A stretch of DNA of 64,000 nucleotides, taken from assembly GCF_000150275.1 (NCBI RefSeq), contig NW_002060944.1, forward strand, positions 5,741,102 through 5,805,101. Reading direction: 5' to 3'. Position numbers and translations under genes: made by a program. The notes under the pieces were generated by a model, which searched no databases, was not told where the DNA came from, and saw nothing but the letters and a program-made list of their open reading frames with translations. The stretch's first letter is position 1. Every line of letters starts with the position of its first letter. Source of the stretch: Trichoplax adhaerens. Its lineage: Eukaryota; Placozoa; Uniplacotomia; Trichoplacea; Trichoplacidae. This document shows positions 12,943 to 24,783 of the stretch, piece by piece.

Positions 12943-13115
12943 AACAGTACAGTACAGTATTAAGGGTCTCTACTGTACGGTGTACAATACTGTACTAGGA
13001 CCATTTAGCCATACTGTAAAACAGAATGCATCGAATTCGTTGCACCGTACAGTGTACAGTACACTCAGTGCACAGCATACTGTACGTACTGGACTGTACA
13101 TTGTATAATAGTGCT
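12943..13115. repeat. Second GTACAGTAC-type array
   Basis: Repeated ACAGTACAGTA, TACTGTACGGTG, GTACAGTGTACAGTAC and TACTGTACGTACTGGA words, more diverged than the 12 kb array. Confidence 0.9.
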
Positions 13116-15037
13116 GTACTTGGTAAGTAGCAAATCGATCAAAACACCGTTGAATTAGAAATTCAGAAACTTTATTTTATTTTATTAATTCGAAATTACG
13201 ATTGGATTGCACATCTCGTTGCAATAACTAGAAAATGAACGTTAACCACATTAGAAAGTTGCATAAATTACGATATAGAAATTGAATAGAGAAATTTAAC
13301 ATAGAAATTGAATAGAGAAATCTATTATTACCAATACGTAGATCACTCCGATAAAATGAAATACCGTACAAAAATGTAATTTTAATTACTTCAATAGCGT
13401 ACTCGTATACTGTATATTCTTATACAACTGTAATGTAAGTGTTGCTGCGAGTATGATACACAGCTCATCTATAATTCATCGTCAATTTGCTTCTTACGCT
13501 TAGCTTTTACTGTAAGCGCACTGATGGCAGCGCGAATTTTCGATAAACCATTCCATGCATTAACTTATTGTAAACCTTCGGTCGAACAATATTTATTACA
13601 TACTCTACCTATACTGTACAACGAGTTCGATGCATTCCGTATATTGTCAATGGGCTCCCTCGGGCTCTCCTGTGGTATAATTCCAATGAATAACCAATAA
13701 CATTTGCTATTACACAATTTGTCCTTACACAATTTTTTTAATAAACTATTGTGTCTTCCTTTCTAAGATGATGCGATTTATATGAATATGTAGTACTCAG
13801 TATAAAGGGATTATCATACTTACTCGCGCATATCTGAGCAACATGAGTTAAACGAAGATAATTCTCTTTCCTCAGATTTTCATTCCAATTTATGGAAGAA
13901 GCTATATACTAAACAGCCTTGCTGGTAGTGAATAAAATTCATACTAGCTAATGTAACCATAACCACCATCTAATCACTGATTCTATAAAATCTTAATCAT
14001 AATATAATTAGACAATATAACTATAGGATTGCGATATTATTGTTATACCATAGCAATATAATAATACAAAAATTCTGAAATATTATCTTTAAGTCAACCA
14101 ATCACGTAATAACTCATATGCATTGTCGATACTACAGTAAGCGCAATACAAGCAGACAGTGCCTTGTAATAGCGATATAGCGTACGAGTGTAAATGCTAC
14201 ATATATAGTAATACGTATGTGATAGTTTTGTAAAACTCTCTTCAAACATCTAGCATTCTCTATGTGTAATAAGACTTCTATTGTACTATGTAGTATAATC
14301 GAATCATGCCTTTTCTATAGTTCAAACCTAAAACGACAATATTCCACCATGATTACTGTCACTGGTCAGCACAGTATGCCTAACTCGTACGTAAACTACT
14401 AAAATGACTAGATAATACTACACTGTAGGTCATATAGCTCCGAATCATCTAACAAATACACATACTACTGAGACTCAACAATGATCCTGATCCACATTTA
14501 TTCATAAGAAGCAGTCACAGTGCTATATTTGCGGAGAAGTTGGATCAGGTAATTTCGATCATTACCTCACCTGGATCCATAAAATGGGATACCTATATTA
14601 CTCATTTTATGAGCTCTTTATAATAATTAAAGTGCAATGCCACGAAGGTAAATGTCCTATCTGACGTAAGTAATTCCAGATCAGACAACAGTGAGAACGT
14701 GAGAAGACGGCTATACAGTAGAATCGTATGGGCGTGCAAATTTAAAATATAGCCTTCAGTCATCCTTTTCAATACGGCTTACAATGATATATTATGTTTA
14801 CTTGAAGCTATTGTTTCAATTCCTACGTAAATCATAGGACTATGGTTTTATGTTCACAAATTACACTGTTGTTTACGCTACCTTCATCCTAAATTATTGA
14901 GCATAATAAATAATCTAACAAGTAGTTAATTACTACAGTAATTATCGACTATATAAGTCATAGACGTAATTCAGTCATACTGGATGCATTATCATAAATT
15001 TATCAATCTCCAGGTAGAGTAATAAACGATCTTCATA

Positions 15038-15998
15038 ATGCCGAGAAAACCTTGTTATCCATATTGGCTTGAAGAAAAGCCGCAAAATGAATTGGAAAGT
15101 CTAGAAAAAAGATTTACTTTAGATTGTGTTTCTGTCAGCTCTTTATCAAGTGGGACAAGTAAAATCTATCCCAAACCATTCTCTGTAATACCACCATATA
15201 ACGCACAAAAGGACAAACATGCCAAAACCTACTTCCGATCCAAAGGGACTCAAAAGATTATTAGAAATAGCGATCAAGTAAGGCTCATGTATATGATACA
15301 ATAATACACATCAATAACGGTTGAAAATAGTTGATCTAATACAACAAATTTCTAAGAAAACCTCGTAATCACGAATATCACTTTCTGCTAACATTTACGG
15401 TATAACCACTTTGCATTATTTCGTCTCAATACGGCATAGGACTTCATTCACGATATTACTTGTCAGTCTACGGTATGCTTTTTAATCAATCCTATCCTAT
15501 AATGTGTATTATAGATAAATGGTGGCTGTTCAATCAACGGCAAAATTGCAGATCGGTTGAACGAAACAAGCTTACCAGCTATATATATCAAAACTCGTAA
15601 CAAAGCTGGATGCGGTAAGAAATAACAATTACAGAAGTATGTATTTATAATTCTTGGCATAATTAAACTTATATTATTAACACAGGTTATTCAAGAGAAA
15701 CAGTAAGTGGTCATGCAAGATTCATGAGTAATGTCCCTCCAATTGTTGGTTGGAACGGCGAATTCGGATTTCGTAGAAATACTCCAGATCTCCTGAAGCA
15801 TCCATCAGTTTTTGGTAAGTAGCCGCAAATCTAGTTCGACAATTTAAAGCTAGTAAAGTTTAGATTCAAGGCAAATTTTATTTTATTTCATGCCAAATAA
15901 AATTTACACTAGATACAGTATATGCCAAATTAATGCCTGTTTTCTTAAATACCCTAATTACAGATCACGTAACTCGCCCCGGCACAACACCATTCTAA
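15038..15998 (+). CDS. Unrecognised small four-exon gene, 167 aa
   Basis: Exons 15038-15277, 15515-15614, 15686-15814 and 15964-15998 join with GT-AG sites and matching phases into one frame. It begins MPRKPCYPYWLEEKP, passes IYPKPFSVIPPYN, CGYSRETVSGHARFM and PPIVGWNGEFGFRR, and ends HVTRPGTTPF. The protein is small, basic, rich in Pro, Gly, Tyr and Arg, with no signal peptide, membrane helix or catalytic motif. Short Pro/aromatic-rich proteins with GW and GY turns occur among axonemal microtubule inner proteins, so a ciliary role is possible, but that is only a guess. The four-way phase agreement supports a real gene. Confidence 0.65.
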
Positions 15999-16827
15999 AA
16001 TTATAAATCGAATTAAAAAGCAGCTGATTGATAACTATTTTATTCGCTGCACTGCACTGTTTATATGAATTGAATCTTTATAGCCATGTTCTAAAGCTTA
16101 TTGTGAGCCATATTTTTAGTACCTGTTGATACATCGTGGTAAAAATAGTTGACAAACATTTATCTCATCTTCTAGGTAACTCGTGAAACATTATTTTATA
16201 ATATTTACTACTGATAGAAGTGTCAGTATGCACCTGATCATTCTGATAGCTCTATAATTTTTAATTAGTTGTGCAGTATAGAAATTGAGAATTTCATTTG
16301 ATGCTATACCTAGGACAATGACTTCTCTAGAGTTTTTTCTCTTAGAAGCCCCTGCCTTGGACAGTAAAATATATCAATCATCTTCTACCAGTACAGTATG
16401 AATTAATCCTACGAATTTATTTTGTCATACTCTTTACTGAATATAAGATCATCTTTGATTTGAACCTTGCTTGACTACCGACTAATCAATTACAATTTCT
16501 TGTCCTTGTTATTGATAGTGATATATTCAAACAATAAACTAAGTTATTGCAATCAAGCCTTATAAAGGCAGGTATATTTAACTTTGCTATCTGTAGCATT
16601 GTAGCTTATAGATTTTCAGTTTTATTGCTCATTATCATCCAGAAACATCAAATATCATCAACATACTTTATAATTTACAAGTTATTCTTTAATTAATGGA
16701 CCGTGCAGAGATGAGTCACAAGCTGGCTGCTTGTCAACTATGAAGCGTGGTGCCCTTGGCAACGCGATGAACGCTCATACTAATGTACTGGAATAAGTTG
16801 ACATTGGACTTGTGTAGTGTTACTTAT

Positions 16828-16975
16828 AATACTGTACAGTACTATATAATACTGTACTGTATAGTATAATTATATTATTGTACGGTACTGTACCCGAAAG
16901 CTAACGAACTTATCGTACCATATACTGTAGAGCAGTGTACCCACCACAGTACAGTACAGTACGGTATATTGTATG
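16828..16975. repeat. GTACAGTAC-type array
   Basis: Repeated ATACTGTACAGTACTATA and AGTACAGTACAGTACGGTA words interrupted by AT-rich sequence. Confidence 0.88.
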
Positions 16976-17754
16976 AACCAGGGATTATCCTGAAAGCCAT
17001 AGAGGCAAACAGTCCGTTTGTGATTTTTGACATAATATTTAAATAAAGTAAATACGATAGTATGAAGAGCTAATTCTTTTACTTAGCTGTAAATTTGAGG
17101 GAAAAGACGACTATTACTGAATAGAAGGGCTTGATTCTTAACATAATATTTTCCCCCTCCGCGTCCTCGTAATAAACGAGGTATAAAATCTTTGCAGTTT
17201 TTCATGGAATCATGTTTAAAACTTGCGTCGACAGCCGCCGGTTTACATATAGTAATAATATACTATCACGCATCGATCTTATAGTAAAGATATTGTGTAT
17301 ACCTATGAAAGAACCATAATTATTTAGGGTTACGGGCATTTATAAGCTTGCTCCAATAAAATAATATATAATTAATTGATTACTCACAGTAGGTAGGTTT
17401 CAGTAAAAGTGTGGGATCATGCAGTTTTTATTACTATATTCTTATAAAGACATACAGTGCATACTTATTAAATATAATTATCTAAACAGAAACTGAGTAC
17501 TGTACTAACTAGTACTAACTGTACAATCTACGCTTACAGTACTATACCTACCATGGACACTACACTAAAATTCGTAATCTAGGCGATGATAATTATAATA
17601 ATTATGAAAGGTACAGAGTACTGTAGATAATTTGTATTACTGTAATATTATACAGTAATTATTAGTAAAATACGAAAGTTTAACTCAAGACTACGATAAA
17701 AAAACGACTTCCATACTTTTAATCGTTTCCATTTATCTATGTATCGTTATGTCA

Positions 17755-17790
17755 TGGACCACTAAACTCACCTGTGAATTTAGTAGTCCA
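17755..17790. repeat. Inverted repeat, 17-bp arms, 2-nt loop
   Basis: TGGACCACTAAACTCAC (17755-17771) faces GTGAATTTAGTAGTCCA (17774-17790). The arms pair with two mismatches, both of which become G-U pairs in a minus-strand transcript. It could be a short hairpin or a decayed element. No flanking duplication was recognised. Confidence 0.75.
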
Positions 17791-18356
17791 TAGTTACGTA
17801 CATTGATTTATGTACGATTATTATGCATGCACCATCACACAATCAAATATATCTCCCTTAGGCTTGAGTATAACGTGCTCTTTATTTCATGCATATTATT
17901 CTTCTCGCCCAGCTAATGATAGAATCGTATTTTAAAGCAGCCAATTAGATAGATATAGATAGATTTAATTATCTAAATAAAAACAGGCTACAATACTGTA
18001 CAGTACTGAACAATGTAATGGAGCATGACTGCAGATATTATATACTGCACTACGTTATATTTGTTAGATTGTACGATGTAATACTATATATAAATTCACT
18101 GTTATACAAACTTGTAATTATAACGCGTTGTAAGTGTGAACGGCGTACGTATATAAGCCGCCGCTTTTCAATACAATAAAGAGAGAATAGGAGTTAGTAG
18201 TTAGCAGTTAGTTTTGCAATAACTTCAACTACTCGTACAATCTCTTGTCTCCCATGCTAATCGAGAGTAGTACGAAGAGCTTCAATACGGTTGACAACTA
18301 GTATTAACTGTAGATAGTCTCACCGTCTCTAAGGTCTTTACTGTACAGTACAGGGT

Positions 18357-18420
18357 GTGTGGAAAGTCATTTGAGATTTCTAAGTGTAATATCAGGATAT
18401 TTTCCAATGATTTTCCACAC
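18357..18420. repeat. Inverted repeat, 15-bp arms
   Basis: GTGTGGAAAGTCATT (18357-18371) and AATGATTTTCCACAC (18406-18420) pair with one mismatch around a 34-nt loop. It lies about 240 bp upstream of the ATPSCKMT start codon. It may be a tiny MITE-like remnant or a promoter-proximal hairpin. Confidence 0.8.
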
Positions 18421-18658
18421 ATTTTTGTTGTAATCGCAAAGAGTAAAGCTTATCATTTTTCATAGTAATAGCTGTGTACAGTACGTAGAGCATACTGTGC
18501 ACTGCGTACTGTACACTGTACACTGTACAGTAGACCATCAGGCCATACATGGATCCGACTACTGCTTAGTGGAGGCTACATCATTTACAGTAAGCTCGTG
18601 CAGTTATTATTTTCGGTCATTTCAGTCAGTTCTGTACCAGGAAATCCAGAATGTAGCG

Positions 18659-19738
18659 ATGGAAACTGATCGAAGAACACGCAATCGAAAAATTTTCGGT
18701 TATATAGCTGTAGGTACATGCGGCGCCATAGCTACAGCTGTCTGCATGATAAGCTGGCCTTTTATAACACCAGCTTTCCGCCGATACTGTTTGCCTTACG
18801 TTCCAGCAACAACTGAGCAGGTCTCTATCGTACTCAAGTTATGTCGTCCCGGTCGCCTAGTAGACCTTGGTAGTGGCGATGGCCGAATTGTAAGCTCTAA
18901 TGTTAATTGTTCAGTTTACAGTAGTTTACCAATTTTTAAGCGGCTTAAACTTCAGTGACCAATAAGCAATTAAGCATTTATCCTACATCTAAACGAGAAT
19001 CAAATCATATCGATAACGAACTAAATTGGCGTTGCAGGTTATAGCAGCAGCTCGCGAAGGACACCAAGCATTTGGATATGAGTTAAACCGGTGGCTAGTG
19101 TTATATTCTAAAATTAAAGCGAGAATGGAGGGTATGCACACTAAAACCTTATTTCGTACTGCAGATTTATGGAAGGTAAATGTTTATACTGCATTCTGCT
19201 CCGTTATCGTTTCGTTACCTACCTGGATTAAATTTTCATTGTTATGATTATGATCTGTAATGTTTGCAACTCTTTATTTTGAATTCAGATAGATTTATCG
19301 ACATACGACAACATTGTCATATTTGGCGTTCCCAGTATGGTAGGAATCACTACGAAAAATTCTAGTATCCATAAACTAATATATGTACCAAGTTGTGCAA
19401 TCATTTACTTGCTTATCATTATAGATTTCCAACAATTTGCTTTTATACTTAATACAAGACAGCGAAATCATCTTACTATATTATTAAATATTACATGTGA
19501 TATCACTACTCTATAATTTCTTATTTAATTTTGGTAGATGAAAGATTTAGAGAAAAAAATCAAGTCTGAGATGCACCCTAGAAGCCATGTAATAGCATGT
19601 AGATTCTGTTTTCCCTCGTGGGATCCGGTAGATATTATAGAAGGGGATAGCTGCACAGCTTGGTTATACAAAAGTAAAAGATGTAAAGATGATGTAAAAA
19701 GTAAAGTAAAAGATGATAGCAAAAAATTATGTGATTGA
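18659..19738 (+). CDS. ATPSCKMT: ATP synthase c-subunit lysine methyltransferase type (FAM173)
   Basis: Mitochondrial SAM-dependent lysine methyltransferase. The family's FAM173B member trimethylates ATP synthase subunit c, and its FAM173A paralogue acts on the ADP/ATP carrier. Exons 18659-18889, 19038-19175, 19289-19339 and 19538-19738 give 206 aa. An N-terminal membrane helix (about residues 14-35) is followed by the signature [20 protein letters not shown] motif [11 protein letters not shown] at 68-77, [21 protein letters not shown], an [11 protein letters not shown] strand and [14 protein letters not shown]. The C-terminus is lysine-rich. An animal with one family gene may cover both substrates, so assignment to FAM173B rather than FAM173A is tentative. 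Start ATG chosen because it immediately precedes the conserved helix. Confidence 0.92.
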
Positions 19739-21792
19739 GAATATTTTTGCCGTTTGGTATAGTGCAGTACTAAGATTATTGCAACTCACTCTAACAAAAT
19801 TGTCTGACTATACAAATCTGATATAAATAATGCATTTAGGTCGGTAGATATTATCCGAAGATCGAATTTATGAAATATGGTCAGAACTAAATGTGATTCG
19901 CCTTAATAATATCTATATAATTATCTTACTCCTATAATAGTCGGCTATCAGAACTGAAGTATGTGGTAGTTCTGGCTGCTACGTATTTTGGTAAAAGTGT
20001 CAGCAAACATTGCTACAACTAAATATTTCATGCTGTAGATAACTTTTTCGTATACAGTATTGCCGTACTCGAAATTATAACATACGCAAAAATTACGCAT
20101 CCATGTCAATTGCATCACTAAAATTAGAGATTCTTGCCATATCTTAATAATTAACTGTACACTAAATTAATTAATATTTAAATTTTGAGTAAGTACAGGA
20201 CATCAATACGTATAATTGAAATAAAATTGATACGACCCTATTGATGTCTTAAATTTTACTATTGCCTCTAAAATATGATCGTAATTGTTATCAAAAATAC
20301 ATAATCCAGCATACTAATCTTATTTTACTATGTTGTACAATACGTATATGAATATCATATGATTGGTTAATCGCAAGATACAAATTACTTGTCGAAAGAA
20401 GTTACCTATTCTTTATTAACGTATCTACAGAATGAATCCTATGCGACTAGATTAAAATGTTGTATACCAAAAAATGTTTGATAATAATCTGGCAATGGCT
20501 GGCTACATATACTATTAATCAAGAACTGTCATCAGCGAATAAGAATAACGCATCCAGTGAAGCCAACTTAAATACAAAAATTGTGCATAAAAATATTACT
20601 TAAGACCTTTAAATTCAAGCTGTCTCAAATTATTCTTATTTAGTTGAAGCCTCATTCTTTCAGTTCTACCCTTTATAGTTAATAAAGCCTATTCATTGCT
20701 ACTCTTATCTTAGACTAACGTACTATTACCAGCCAATTAAATGTCAACAAATTTTCAGCTGGATCATTCGATGGCCATACATTATTCAGTATATAAAACA
20801 TATCATTCGTGCCTTAATACGTACATTACTTAGTAATTAAATTATACGCCTATGTGAAAATAGGACTTGGGTATCCAATTTTATATTTTTGTATACAGTA
20901 CTGCATTGATCGCGGTTGCTGTACCTATTAAAAATAGCTATATTCTTAACATCTCAAACGCTGCTAAGTCTAAATATGATCAATTAAACTCGTACGTTTT
21001 CACTACTATAGTGCGCTTCCATAGTATTCTCTCCCTGACGGCCATCAATTTTAAATGTCAGACATGCTCTATGTAAGCAAAATATATAATTTACAAGTAT
21101 ATTATATAATGCATAATGGACGCATATTTATGTGTATACTAGCTATTCTTTATTAATATCGCTTGGTACAGTAATTCCTTTGCCCACAAAGAGGAACCAC
21201 GCGTTCTAAATAAACCAATTAATCTTCAATAACTGACTTATTTAGCAGTATATGATTATATTGATCATTAACCGTTGTCAATATACTGCAACAAGTACTC
21301 TGTAATAAGTATTCCTGTGTCGATAAGAATACTTTCTGACCTCTATCAGTTTCAGCTTCGAAAGACTTTTAACAGCAGCATAATCGGTTCTAATTGCTGT
21401 ACCCGCCGCCGGCAATTGAATGTGGTGATTCCCGTCGTTCCATTCGGTCTTTAGTGTAAAAGCTATTCCGGGAGGACGCTTGCGCAATCATTGCTTTCAT
21501 AGGCATTTTTTAACCGTATCTTAGAGATAACTTACAGTTAGTAGCCATAATCGGTTGGTTATATGTTCATAGTTATATCATAATTCAGAGAAGATCATAG
21601 AGTAATTCTATATCATACTTTACACTATATCCCTTCGATAATAGAAAAAATTCATCAATTTTACTTTACTTAATTCTATCAATAAGGGATAAATTGGATA
21701 TTTTTCCTCCTTTCGTTAACGTTGTTTAACACAAACTACGGTATTCCATCATTATACGAGATACAAGCATTATTACTCGCAATTCAAAAAAT
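19739..21792. other. 2 kb intergenic region before LZTFL1
   Basis: AT-rich with scattered TACAGTA words. Short open frames look random. The LZTFL1 promoter should lie near its right end. Nothing else supported. Confidence 0.55.
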
Positions 21793-24783
21793 ATGGTAAG
21801 TTGAATCATTTTCTTTCCTTCTTTACGATTAACTATTGAAGTATTTCGATTGATTGGCTAGCTTACCGCAAATCTTATATCAATGTAGCTCAGTACAGTA
21901 TGATGTTAAAGCCAATACAAATATGTTGCGTTGTCGATGACACAATTATACCTACAATTTTGACGATTCTGGACGTTTATGCACTAGATGAATCCATTAG
22001 ATTATACTCTAAATTGTATTATTTTGACACGATTGTAAATCTAGTATGGCTAAAATGCCTTTATTTGCATCTAATGTATAAAATAGCGCTATAATTAATT
22101 TTTATACTAGCTATGAGAAGCATGAAATGTGAGTTTGCAGTCATGAAAAATTCAACTCGATTAGCATTATTCAATTAAAGCAACAGAAGCGGATTATTTT
22201 GACCGTTACAAAGTAAATATCTAGACGCATTGATATTATTTACTAGGTTTAAAGCATCGACGAATGCAGTATATCGGTTTCCTTACCTAAGATGAATATT
22301 TAACAATTACGTGTTATATTGATAGCCGCAAACAAGCCATTTTCTAAAAACTCATTTTTATGTCTATCTACAGTATCCATCGCACTCATCGCTGTCATCG
22401 ATCATTGTCATTTTAACTAGATATTTACAGTACTCACTTTTTTATCAAGAGTATAGTGGATACGGTGAAGAACAATATGTGGTATGCTGTATCGATACTC
22501 TAGATAAAAATTGTTTTATGAATCAGCTCTGAATAAAATATTACCGATCGACGAATGATTGCGTTAAGCGTGTTAAAATATTATCGCATGTTTTTATTAT
22601 CAACATTACTGATAAATATTAAGTTCAAGCAGTCTATTCCATCGCATCCATACAATCCCTATTTCATCGTACCTATACTATTTCTATTACAGCCTAATAC
22701 AAGTATCATTCAAAATCCTTTTTTTATTTGTAACTCAATTTAATACCATACGCCTGCATGAAATGAATGTTTCGCCACTTACATATTCTGGGAAGCTACG
22801 TAAATTTTACTTCTATTACAGTTTAACGTATCTATGGACTATAAATAAAAGTTAATTATGGCATACTTGAATGAATTGTTTCTTATAGGCTTCTGATACC
22901 GGCTTAAATGAAATTCATCAACAAACAATTGTTAATTACTTACGATTTGCAAAATTCAAGCGTTCTCAGCAGTTACGTGCAGTAGATGCTTGCGTAAACG
23001 ATTTAAAAGATAGCAGGTATGATCTAATGAATTGTAAGTACGAAAGAGTTCTACACCATTAACTATCCTGTAGGCCAAGATTAAAATATATTACAATAAA
23101 ATTTTTAACGATTGAAATACGATAGACTCAATGAAGATACCTATACCAACGATGAAGTCAGCGAAATTATGGATGAATTACGATCGGTTTTGAAAGGTGA
23201 TGTTGAAACCGAACTCCTCAATGTATCTCATACCAACGCTCTACTACTACAACAACTCTTTCATCAAGCGGAAAAGTGGCACTTGAAATTACAGGCTGAT
23301 ATATCACAATTAGAAAATAGGTGCAGATAATTAACACTAAGATATCTGTGCGATTAATGCATTGCATAAGCCGGTTTTTATAAATCTATTTTAATAACTA
23401 TGCTCATGACTAGAGAGCTTCTAGAAGAAATTGCTAGGTTTGAAGAGGAAGAAGCTGCTAGCAACATGTCCAAGCAGGTGATTAGGATAAATAAGACTTT
23501 AAAATAAAAATAGCTAGAAAATAAACATTTTTACTGTTATGATGGCGGTATACTCGAATATTATCGCCTGTCTAGGGTATGTCTGGATCATTATCAGGAA
23601 AGACCTCAAAGTTACAACCTTTAAATGAAGGTGGTGGAGCAGCTTTGCTGCATATGGTTAGATTTACGCATTTGTATAACTACTTATTCTCTTTTCTTCG
23701 GTAAATTTTTATTGGGACATTCAATTCTCATAAAATGTGACTAACCTTCCTTCTAAAGGAGATTAGTCGATTAAAAGAAGAAAATGAAACGTTGAGGGGC
23801 CGATTTAAGATGCTTGAAGCTAAGGTATAAGATTATATCAGTAGCTTAGCCTCAATACTGTATTAGTTCTTTTATCGCTAAATTAAACAAATTTTACTCA
23901 TGTCACAAGGCGACAGATGCCATACGAGAGAAAGAAATGTTAAAGAAAAGCTTAGCTGAAACACAAAAGCAATTGGAAGCAACAATAGATGACATTAAAG
24001 TTAGCAAACCTCAAAATTAATTTTGCACTATTGCCCGTTACAATTTTTTAACGAATATTTAATTATTCTGTCCTGGCCAGTCCGGTAAGGCTTCGGTGCA
24101 AATAATCAAAGATATGGAAAAGAAAATGGCTGAAATGAAAATTAACCTTGATGAGGTAGCTAAATGCTTTATTGTATTTCCTCGGCGTAAATAATTAGAC
24201 ACCAACATCTAGTATAACTAATTAACATTGGATAAGACTAGAAGGGTATAGCCTATTTCTGACATACAAAATTTCGTTATATTTTTATTAGAATTCAAGC
24301 CAACTTGAGAAAGATAATGCAGCAGTTATGGGCGATCTTACAGAATCTAAGGTTAGTTAAGTTAAAGGTATAACTTTCCTTGACTACTTTATTAACAAGG
24401 AGTACAGTAAGCTATCATACCATTTTTACCTCATACCAATACCTACTTACATGAATAAGTTAAGTTCATTCTAATCTGAATGGTACCTTATATTTTACCT
24501 TAGCATCAACTATTAGCTCTTCAAGCTGAGCTAGAACAAACGAAAAGTGTAAGTTAGCAAAGTAGTAAAATCTAAGATAAAATACCATTTTATGTGATCT
24601 TGTTGTATACCATTTCTTATTTACCAACATAGTATAAACAATCAATAACCATGCTATCTTAATGATCTCTTATAGGAATTAGAAAAGAAATTTGGCGAAA
24701 CATCGCAGTATAACAATATGAAAAAGATGCTTACAAATAAAAATAATCAGATAAAAGAGCTTAGAAGTCGTCTCCGCAAGTAA
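21793..24783 (+). CDS. LZTFL1: LZTFL1, BBSome-regulating coiled-coil protein
   Basis: Cytosolic regulator of BBSome entry into cilia. Coding exons: 22889-23016, 23126-23320, 23414-23477, 23576-23656, 23759-23824, 23910-23999, 24081-24155, 24292-24351, 24504-24548, 24676-24783 (stop TAA), with an inferred first coding exon ending at the start codon itself (ATG 21793-21795, followed by GTAAGT). This gives 304 aa (human 299). Landmarks are TGLNEIHQQTIVNYLRFAKF, NDEVSEIMDELRSVL, LLLQQLFHQAEKWHLKLQ, KLQPLNEGGGAALLHM, then a long heptad coiled coil (EISRLKEENETLRGRFKMLE onward) ending in NNQIKELRSRLRK. Internal exons are short and mostly phase 0. The single-codon first exon is the least certain part. 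Confidence 0.93.
21796..22888 (+). other. Proposed LZTFL1 intron 1
   Basis: About 1.1 kb of AT-rich sequence between the ATG/GTAAGT site and the first certain LZTFL1 exon. It contains only random-looking short frames. Confidence 0.5.

Larger units (their letters stand above)
11874..15037. other. 3.2 kb intergenic region with palindromic arrays
   Basis: Lies between the divergent KDEL receptor and the 15038 gene. It holds the two densest GTACAGTAC arrays of the window (listed separately) and a 26-bp-scale direct duplication around 13270-13322 (GAAATTGAATAGAGAAAT repeated). Open frames over the arrays encode only repeat-derived TVQYCTV-like strings and are not genes. The rest is AT-rich without recognisable features. 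Confidence 0.6.
15999..18658. other. 2.7 kb intergenic region before ATPSCKMT
   Basis: Contains a palindromic array at 16828-16975, further GTACTGT words around 17495-17560, 17995-18010 and 18480-18535, a GATA-type simple repeat near 17948-17970 and two short inverted repeats (listed). No gene recognised. Confidence 0.55.
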
